38,627 bases of DNA from assembly GCA_905479765.1 (NCBI GenBank), contig CAJQNW010000440.1, positions 1-38,627 on the forward strand. Reading direction: 5' to 3'. How positions within the stretch are numbered: position 1 is the stretch's first letter; each line of letters starts with the position of its first letter. This document shows, piece after piece, positions 33,514-38,627 of this stretch. Origin of the DNA: an uncultured Tepidamorphus sp. GTDB taxonomy: Bacteria; Pseudomonadota; Alphaproteobacteria; Rhizobiales; Tepidamorphaceae. The notes beneath the pieces are model-generated. The model did no database searches and had not been told where the DNA came from. It was given only the letters and a program-made list of their open reading frames with translations. The position numbers were made by a program, and so were the translations under genes.

Positions 33514-33582
33514 GGCGCTAACGCGTCCTCCCCGTCCCTTGCCCCCGCAGCCGGATCCCGTTGACAGGACAATGCCTGCCAT

Positions 33583-33598
33583 TTAACCTTGACGTTAA
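33583..33598. promoter_or_regulatory. inverted repeat at the ArsR promoter
   Basis: TTAAC (33583-33587) and GTTAA (33594-33598) are perfect inverted arms with a 6-nt spacer. A -35-like TTGACA is at 33561-33566, so the repeat covers the expected -10 and start region, as for an autoregulatory ArsR site. Confidence 0.45.
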
Positions 33599-33601
33599 TT
33601 A

Positions 33602-33955
33602 ATGGAAATTGAAATCATGCTTGCCACCGCTTCAGACCTGCCGACCGTCTTTTCCGCTCTCGCCGACCCCACCCGCATCGCCATCGTCGAGCGGTTGGCC
33701 CGCGAGGGCGACCGCACCGCCGGCGAACTCGCCGACCCCTTCGAGATCTCCAAGCCGGCGATCTCGCGGCATCTGGCGGTGCTGGAAAAAGCCGGCCTGA
33801 TCGAGCGAAAAGTCGACCGGCAGTGGCGGCGTGTCTCGATCAGGCCCGAGGCGCTGGGCCTTATGGCCGACTGGCTGGACACTCAGCGCGCATTCTGGAC
33901 CGGCTCCTTCGACAGGCTCGAACGGATGCTGGCCGATCAGGAGGAAGACAAATGA
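33602..33955 (+). CDS. ArsR-family regulator paired with an AHSA1 protein
   Basis: This 117-residue winged-helix protein lacks obvious metal-ligand cysteines. Landmarks are FSALADPTRIAIVERLAREGDRTAGELADPFEISKPAISRHLAVLEKAGLIERKVDRQWRRVSI, followed by a C-terminal helix (ADWLDTQRAFWTGSFDRLERML) typical of the ArsR type found beside AHSA1/SRPBCC genes. The start is uncertain: ATG 33602 lacks a ribosome site and ATG 33617 (giving 112 residues) fits a leader from the TTGACA promoter better. The stop overlaps the next ATG (ATGA), so the pair is translationally coupled. Confidence 0.87.
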   Translation: MEIEIMLATASDLPTVFSALADPTRIAIVERLAREGDRTAGELADPFEISKPAISRHLAVLEKAGLIERKVDRQWRRVSIRPEALGLMADWLDTQRAFWTGSFDRLERMLADQEEDK

Positions 33956-34431
33956 GCGACGTCGGGACCGATACCGCGAAGAGCACTTCCACGAAGAGCG
34001 AGGACAGCGTCCTCGAAATCGAACGCCACATCAAGGCAACGCCCGAGAAGGTGTTCGACGCCTGGACGAAGCCGGAGCAGCTGGTGAAATGGTGGGGGCC
34101 GGAGGGCTTCAACGTGCCCGAGCACGTCATCAGTGTCGTCAAAGGCGGCGGGTGGCGCACCGTCATGCGCTCGCCGGAAGGCACCCTGCACACCTGCGCG
34201 GGCGTCTACCACACGATCGACCGCCCGAACCGTCTCGAATTCACCTGGGCCTGGGAGCAGGAGGACGGCAAGCCCGGCCACGAGACGCTCGTCGCCGTCA
34301 CTTTCGAGCCCGCAGACGGCGGCACCCGCATGCGCCTGGTCCAGAAGACCTTCGAAAGCGCCACGGCCCGCGACGGCCATCGCGGCGGCTGGACATCGAG
34401 TTTCGATTGTCTGGAGCGCCTGTTCGCTTGA
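33952..34431 (+). CDS. SRPBCC/AHSA1 (Aha1-like) domain protein
   Basis: This 159-residue protein starts with a Thr/Ser/Lys-rich tail and then has an AHSA1-type SRPBCC fold: LEIERHIKATPEKVFDAWTKPEQLVKWWGPEGF, GGGWRTVMRSPEG, GVYHTIDRPNRLEFTWAWE, VAVTFEPADGGTRMRLVQ and a closing helix GGWTSSFDCLERLF. The fold has a deep hydrophobic pocket and binds small ligands; function here is unknown. The start is set by the ATGA overlap with arsR. ArsR-AHSA1 pairs are widespread; the ArsR partner is thought to control the AHSA1 gene. Confidence 0.88.
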   Translation: MSDVGTDTAKSTSTKSEDSVLEIERHIKATPEKVFDAWTKPEQLVKWWGPEGFNVPEHVISVVKGGGWRTVMRSPEGTLHTCAGVYHTIDRPNRLEFTWAWEQEDGKPGHETLVAVTFEPADGGTRMRLVQKTFESATARDGHRGGWTSSFDCLERLFA

Positions 34432-34503
34432 TCGGCCACTGCCTGGCTGCAGCCCCGACGGACGGTCGTCTGCCCCACTTCTGTCTGCTACGGTTGCAGA
34501 GCC

Positions 34504-34523
34504 GCGCACCGGTTGCGGTGCGC
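34504..34523 (+). terminator. hairpin after the ArsR/AHSA1 pair
   Basis: GCGCACC (34504-34510) and GGTGCGC (34517-34523) pair with a 6-nt loop, 73 nt after the AHSA1 stop. It is followed by an AT-rich run without a clear T tract. It may end the arsR transcript before the EAL gene. Confidence 0.35.
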
Positions 34524-34625
34524 ACGCCGTAATATTCAATTGTAGGAAGAATATTCATTCTATTGCGAAACCTTGGCAGCACTAAATAGTTGTTGGTCAA
34601 CTGAACTGCAGCAGAGCGTTTCAAG

Positions 34626-35912
34626 ATGGATAGGCCAGGATCCGGCATCGGCGGCCCGCTATACGGATTGCTGAAATCGACCACGGCTCTCGCCGAAGGC
34701 GACGCCGGCATGATCCCGCGCGCGTTGCATGCCATCCGCACGCACTTCGATATGGACGTGGCCTACGTCTCGGAATTCGTCGACGGACGCACCGTTTTCC
34801 GGCAGGTCGACGCGCCCGGACTGGAGGCGTTGATCAAGGCCGGCGACTCCCGGCCGCTGGACGATGTCTATTGCCGCCACATCCTGGAAGGCCGGCTGCC
34901 CGAGATCATCCCCGACGCCGCCCAGGAACCGATTGCCGCCGCCATGCCGATTACAAGCGCGGTACCGATCGGCGCCCATATGAGCGTGCCGATCAACCTG
35001 CCGGATGGGCGGCTTTACGGCATGTTTTGCTGTTTGTCGTCCAGGCCCGACCCGACGCTCAACCCGCGCGACCTGCAGATGATGCGGGTGTTCGCGGACC
35101 TGGCCGCCTTCGAAATCGACAGGGAGTTGAAGACGAAGTCGGAAGACAAGCGGTCGGTCGCACTGATACGCAAGGCGATCGAGGAGAACACCTTCTCTGT
35201 GGTCTATCAGCCTATCTGGGATCTGCAGAAGCACCGGCCTGTCGGTCTGGAGTGCCTGACCCGCTTCCCCGATGCCCCGGAGAGGTCGCCGGCCGCATGG
35301 TTCGCCGAAGCGGCCGCAGCCGGCCTCGGCCCCGAACTCGAACTTGCCGTCATTCGCGCCGCCATCACCGCGTTGCCGATGCTGCCTGACGGCGTGCACC
35401 TGGCAGTCAACGCCTCGCCCGAGACGATCCTCAGCGGTGTCCTGAAGGAACTGATCGACACGGTGGCGCCGGAGCGGATCGTTCTAGAGGTCACCGAACA
35501 TGCAATCGTCCATGACTATCCGGATTTGCTCAAAGCGCTCGAGCCGCTGCGATCGCGCGGCGTGCGGCTTGCCGTCGACGATGCCGGCGCCGGGTATTCC
35601 GGTCTTCAGCACATCCTTCACCTGCAACCCGATCTCATCAAGCTGGACATGAGCCTGACCCGGCACATCGACCTCGACCGGGCCCGCCGGGCCCTTACCA
35701 CCGCGCTCATCGACTTCGGCCACGAAACCGGCAGCCGCCTCATCGCCGAGGGAGTGGAAACCGCTTCCGAATTGAAGACGCTTTCGACGCTGGGCGTGGA
35801 GAAGGCCCAGGGCTATTTCCTCGGCCGGCCGATGCCGCTCGATGTCGCTTTGACGCTGTTCACGGACGCAGGGCTGGCGGCGTCTGGGCTCGGGCAGCGC
35901 GCAGCCGGGTAA
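34626..35912 (+). CDS. GAF-EAL domain cyclic-di-GMP phosphodiesterase
   Basis: This 428-residue cytosolic protein has an N-terminal GAF-type sensor (about 12-165: FDMDVAYVSEFVDGRTVFRQVDA, ISA-like MSVPINLPDGRLYGMFCCLS) and a C-terminal EAL domain (175-415). The signature is ECL (Glu209) in place of EAL. The other catalytic positions are all present: Asn262, Glu288, Asp318-Asp319 (VDDAGAGYS), Lys339 (KLD), Glu375 (EGVE) and Gln395 (KAQGYF). It should therefore hydrolyse c-di-GMP to pGpG, regulated by a ligand of the GAF domain. There is no GGDEF domain. It has its own promoter region of 194 nt. Confidence 0.92.
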   Translation: MDRPGSGIGGPLYGLLKSTTALAEGDAGMIPRALHAIRTHFDMDVAYVSEFVDGRTVFRQVDAPGLEALIKAGDSRPLDDVYCRHILEGRLPEIIPDAAQEPIAAAMPITSAVPIGAHMSVPINLPDGRLYGMFCCLSSRPDPTLNPRDLQMMRVFADLAAFEIDRELKTKSEDKRSVALIRKAIEENTFSVVYQPIWDLQKHRPVGLECLTRFPDAPERSPAAWFAEAAAAGLGPELELAVIRAAITALPMLPDGVHLAVNASPETILSGVLKELIDTVAPERIVLEVTEHAIVHDYPDLLKALEPLRSRGVRLAVDDAGAGYSGLQHILHLQPDLIKLDMSLTRHIDLDRARRALTTALIDFGHETGSRLIAEGVETASELKTLSTLGVEKAQGYFLGRPMPLDVALTLFTDAGLAASGLGQRAAG

Positions 35913-35918
35913 CGCGGC

Positions 35919-36689
35919 CTACCCCTTTGAAAACCGCTTGATCGCGGCCTGGAATTCCGCCGACAGCCAGGTCAGCGCGTGCTGGTCCTTGTCGAAGGCG
36001 CTCGTCATGAAATCGAGCCCGTGCGCGACAGCATCGATCTGGCGCTTGACCATGCGGGTCGGCATCGCCGGGCGGGCGGCAAGCGTCGCCGCCATCTCAA
36101 GCGCCGCATCGAGCGCTTTGCCGTCGTCCGCGATGCGGTCGACAAAACCGAGGCGCAGCGCCTCCTCCGCGTTCCATTCCTCGCCGAGCATAAGCAGACG
36201 TCGCGTCGCCTGAGCCACGACGAGCCCGGCCAGCCGCGGCACCGAGTGCCAGCCCATGTTCAGGCCGACGGCGACCTCTGGCGCGCCGAACCGGGCGCCC
36301 TTCCCCGCCACGCGGAAATCGCACAGTGACGCCAGCACGACGCCGCCGCCGATGCAGGGCCCCTCGATGGCAGCGATTGTCGGCGCCTCGATCTCGCCCC
36401 ACGCCCGCACCATGCGAGGGCCCCGCTCGGCAAGCGCCCGGAGTTCCGCGAGGCTCATCTGGCCCAGCCCGGCGAAGGCCGGGTCTCGCAGGTCCATGCC
36501 GCCGGTGAAGATGTCTGCCGCGCCGGTCAGCACGATCGCCGTGGTTTCGGTATCGCCCTCGAACCCGCGCGCGGCTTCGGTCAGCGCGTCCATCATCGAA
36601 AAATCGATGGCATTCGCCCGGCCCTGCCGGTCGAAACGGACGGTGGCTGTGCTGTCGCGTCGCTCAATGGTGATGGCGGGATGCGGCAT
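35919..36689 (-). CDS. enoyl-CoA hydratase/isomerase (crotonase) family protein
   Basis: This 256-residue crotonase-fold protein has ATVRFDRQGRANAIDFSMMDAL, the CoA loop ADIFTGGMDLRD near residue 60, the oxyanion block IEGPCIGGGVVLASLCDFRVA near 110, and GAPEVAVGLNMGWHSVPRL. In the place of the two hydratase glutamates only one Glu (APEV) is evident, so an isomerase or hydrolase role is possible. It lies 9 nt downstream of the B3/B4 gene on the same strand and is probably co-transcribed, but the two have no obvious shared pathway. It is distinct from the crotonase at 4678. It converges on the EAL gene with 6 nt between. Confidence 0.87.
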   Translation of the reverse strand: MPHPAITIERRDSTATVRFDRQGRANAIDFSMMDALTEAARGFEGDTETTAIVLTGAADIFTGGMDLRDPAFAGLGQMSLAELRALAERGPRMVRAWGEIEAPTIAAIEGPCIGGGVVLASLCDFRVAGKGARFGAPEVAVGLNMGWHSVPRLAGLVVAQATRRLLMLGEEWNAEEALRLGFVDRIADDGKALDAALEMAATLAARPAMPTRMVKRQIDAVAHGLDFMTSAFDKDQHALTWLSAEFQAAIKRFSKG

Positions 36690-36698
36690 GGCGGCTCC

Positions 36699-37406
36699 TC
36701 ACGGCATCGCAAGTTCGACTGACGGCTCCTCGGCCGACGCGATAGCCACCGCCGTCCGCGCCCCGCAGAACCGACCGAGAAGATCGGTGAGATCGGCAAC
36801 GCCAGCATCCAGGTCACCCCAGCCGTTCGCCTGCACGGTAACAACCGCACGGCGCGTCTGCGGACCGACCAGCGATCGCGCATCTTGTCGCCAGTTCCAG
36901 CGGCGGCACAGCACTTTTTCAGCGTCCGCGTAGACCACCTCGCCGGGTTTAGGCGGATCGTTGGTCTCCCCTTCAGCCCCCATGTCGAGAAAGCTGTCGC
37001 CGGGCTGCGAATACCGGAAGGCGATGTCGCCCGCGACCTTGTCCAGATCGTCGGCGCCGAGCGGGAAGATGTGGCTGAGCGACACAGCGTTGTAGCAGTC
37101 GACGAAAGGATTGATTGCCGGCAACGGCCGTTCGGCAAGCGCGTTCTTGACCAGCCGCTCGACGGAAGACCGGTAGCTTGTCTTCTTGATGCCGAAGGCG
37201 CGATAGGCCGTGCGCCAGGCGGCGACGCCGGGGATTTCCGAAAGCTCCATTCCGGCCCACCGGGCACGCAGTGCCAGTTCGCGTTCGGTAATCAGGCGGT
37301 CGAGGTCCGGCGGGCGGGTCGCGGGAAGGGCGAGACCGTCCGCCACCACGGTGGCGACGCGGAAATCGGGGAAGTCGGCGGCGATGTCGGAGATGTCGAG
37401 GCGCAT
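36699..37406 (-). CDS. free-standing B3/B4 tRNA-binding/editing domain protein
   Basis: This 235-residue protein resembles the B3/B4 domain of the phenylalanyl-tRNA synthetase beta chain: LALRARWAGMELSEIPGVAAWRTAYRAFGIKKTSYRSSVERLVKNAL, PLPAINPFVDCYNAVSLSHIFPLGADDLD, DSFLDMGAEGETNDPPKPGEVVYAD and CRRWNWRQD. In the synthetase this domain edits mischarged Tyr-tRNA(Phe); free-standing homologues are widespread and their substrate is mostly untested. The whole family core is present and there is no catalytic synthetase part. It begins the two-gene set with the crotonase. Confidence 0.86.
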   Translation of the reverse strand: MRLDISDIAADFPDFRVATVVADGLALPATRPPDLDRLITERELALRARWAGMELSEIPGVAAWRTAYRAFGIKKTSYRSSVERLVKNALAERPLPAINPFVDCYNAVSLSHIFPLGADDLDKVAGDIAFRYSQPGDSFLDMGAEGETNDPPKPGEVVYADAEKVLCRRWNWRQDARSLVGPQTRRAVVTVQANGWGDLDAGVADLTDLLGRFCGARTAVAIASAEEPSVELAMP

Positions 37407-37448
37407 GCACGCGTGATGCCGGATTTTCGGCAGGATGTCACGAGGGCA

Positions 37449-38090
37449 TCAACCCGGCCGCTTGAACGTGCGTCGCGCCTCTTCCACCGCCTCCCGGCAA
37501 TGGCAGCCCTCGATGTGATCGTTGACCAGCCCCATCGACTGCATGAAGGCGTAGACGGTCGTCGGCCCGACGAAGCTCCAGCCGCGCTTCTTCAGCGCCT
37601 TCGACAGCGCGGTGGATTCAGCCGTCTTCGCCAGCGTCATCGCCGTGGCGTGGTCGAGCCGCTTCGGCCGGTCCTCCGGGCCGGGCTCGTAGCCCCAGAC
37701 GAAGGCGGCGATGGAGCCCGCCTCCTTCTGCAAGTCCAGCGCCCGCTTGGCGTTGTTGATGACCGAGACGATCTTGCCGCGGTGGCGCACGATGCCGGCA
37801 TCCTGCACCAGCCGTTCGATGTCCTTGTCGCCGAAGCCTGCGACCGTCTCGATATCGAAACCGGCGAACGCCTTGCGGAAGTTCTCCCGCTTCCTGAGGA
37901 TCGTGATCCACGACAGGCCCGACTGGAAGCCTTCGAGGCAGAGCTTTTCGAACAGTTTTCTGTCGTCGGCGACGGGCCGCCCCCACTCGGTGTCGTGATA
38001 GGCGGCATAGAACGGATCGGCACCGTGCCACCAGCACGACACCACCCCATCCTCGCGCCGCATCAGGCCGTCTGGAACATCCTTTGTCAT
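37449..38090 (-). CDS. tag: DNA-3-methyladenine glycosylase I
   Basis: This 213-residue protein has the full Tag pattern: CWWHGADPFYAAYHDTEWGRPVADDRKLFEKLCLEGFQSGLSWITILRKRENFRKAFAGFD, VQDAGIVRHRGKIVSVINNA, WSFVGPTTVYAFMQSMGLVNDH, and the C-terminal zinc-binding HIEGCHC. The zinc ligands of Tag are the N-terminal Cys and His plus this C-terminal His/Cys pair, all visible. It excises 3-methyladenine from alkylated DNA. The N-terminus is about 18 residues longer than the E. coli enzyme (MTKDVPDGLMRREDGVVS). It lies 55 nt downstream of the LysE-family gene on the same strand. Confidence 0.94.
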   Translation of the reverse strand: MTKDVPDGLMRREDGVVSCWWHGADPFYAAYHDTEWGRPVADDRKLFEKLCLEGFQSGLSWITILRKRENFRKAFAGFDIETVAGFGDKDIERLVQDAGIVRHRGKIVSVINNAKRALDLQKEAGSIAAFVWGYEPGPEDRPKRLDHATAMTLAKTAESTALSKALKKRGWSFVGPTTVYAFMQSMGLVNDHIEGCHCREAVEEARRTFKRPG

Positions 38091-38145
38091 GCGCGCAGTG
38101 GAGCGGAGTTCGTCCGGCCCGTCAAGAACAAATAGAGAACTTCGA

Positions 38146-38627
38146 TCAAATCGACTGCGGCCGGCGCGCCAGCGCCAGCAGCACGCCGGAGCCGATCAGC
38201 GCCACACCGGAGATACGGTTGACCCAGGCCATCCGCTTCGCGGTTCCCGCCAGCGCGCCGACGCGCGACCCGCCATAGGCGTAGAGCGTGATCGAAACCG
38301 CCTCGAAACCGATGAACGCCGCGCCCATCAGCGCGATCTGGGTGACATAGTCGCCGCCCGGCACCAGGAATTGCGGAAAGAACGCGGTAAAGGTGACGAT
38401 CGCCTTCGGATTAGTCGCCGCCACGAAGAATTCGCGGCCCGCCAGCCGCCCGAGCGGCTCGCGCACGGCAGCCCCCGCCATCGCCGCCAGGTCGACCCGC
38501 GAGCGGATCATCTTCACCCCGAGCCAGATCAGGTAGGCCGCACCCACCCATTTCAGCGCGGTGAAGAACGTCTCCGAAGCCGCCAGAACGACACCGAGAC
38601 CCACGGCCACGAGCCCGATCATCAGGG
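38146..38627 (-). CDS. LysE-family exporter, N-terminus beyond window end
   Basis: The last ~160 residues of a LysE-family transporter are present. The visible part has helices GLVAVGLGVVLAASETFFTALKWVGAAYLIWLGVKMI, then FFVAATNPKAIVTFTAFFPQF (the NPK motif of the family), and two more helices to the end LALARRPQSI. The frame is open to the window edge; family proteins are about 205 residues and carry PxPN near residue 20, so roughly 50 residues including that motif are missing. The ATG at 38622 is therefore not taken as the start. Substrate unknown. Confidence 0.85.
   Translation of the reverse strand, partial: LMIGLVAVGLGVVLAASETFFTALKWVGAAYLIWLGVKMIRSRVDLAAMAGAAVREPLGRLAGREFFVAATNPKAIVTFTAFFPQFLVPGGDYVTQIALMGAAFIGFEAVSITLYAYGGSRVGALAGTAKRMAWVNRISGVALIGSGVLLALARRPQSI

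Noticed and set aside
33583-33602. TTAA boxes before the ArsR gene as a possible CtrA site
   Set aside because: Spacing is 8 nt or 0 nt, not 7; the inverted repeat fits an ArsR operator better.
34531-34556. Repeated AATATTCA upstream of the EAL gene as a regulatory direct repeat or sigma-54 promoter
   Set aside because: Only 8 bp in an AT-rich stretch, and the nearby TTGGCAG lacks a GC at the right spacing for sigma-54.

Overview
The window comes from a GC-rich alphaproteobacterium, most likely a member of the Hyphomicrobiales (Rhizobiales). The evidence is a TTAA-N7-TTAA box of the CtrA type, DUF2852, DUF2092 and extensin-like proteins, an ArsR-methyltransferase fusion of the SahR type ahead of metF and metH, and an oxoprolinase gene carrying a palindromic repeat of a type common in this order. 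No rRNA, tRNA, CRISPR array, transposase or phage gene was found, and base composition is even. It reads as ordinary chromosome with many small regulator-target modules.

Left part (1-11.4 kb): the C-terminal half of a fused 5-oxoprolinase/hydantoinase with an in-frame palindromic insertion; a LysE exporter; a TetR regulator divergent from a CoA-ligase/crotonase pair with a palindrome between them; a YiaV/YiaW-like pair (HlyD-family protein plus DUF3302); a small secreted protein; an MFS exporter with a histidine-rich tail; a class II aldolase-like protein; an acyltransferase; and a DUF2852 protein with its terminator.

Middle (11.4-24.3 kb): two tandem MFS paralogues and a TetR gene joined by two ATGA overlaps; an AraC regulator divergent from a secreted arylsulfatase operon (sulfatase, DUF2092 protein, a tiny Arg/Cys-rich protein); then an envelope group with a small lipoprotein, a periplasmic Ntn-hydrolase of the penicillin-acylase family, two extensin-like proteins flanking another lipoprotein, a candidate CtrA box, and a 27-residue membrane peptide between structured segments.

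Right part (24.3-38.6 kb): the methionine/SAM-cycle operon sahR-like/metF/metH (minus strand) with a perfect 20-bp palindrome between its -35 box and its start, divergent from trmO; a YHS-domain protein; a Tat-exported isochorismatase-like hydrolase with a DUF1348 protein, divergent from a TetR gene with two 20-bp operator repeats between; an ArsR/AHSA1 pair; a GAF-EAL c-di-GMP phosphodiesterase; and a minus-strand set of crotonase, free-standing B3/B4 protein, tag glycosylase and a LysE exporter cut by the window end.

I did not find a defence system, secondary-metabolite cluster or other plainly novel large system. The best leads are the palindromic insertion inside the oxoprolinase, the nine-fold PxPxx(K/R)P array in the second extensin protein, the tiny protein ending the sulfatase operon, the small membrane peptide between hairpins, and the apparent gene-conversion patch in the duplicated transporters. 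All functions are homology judgements made by eye.
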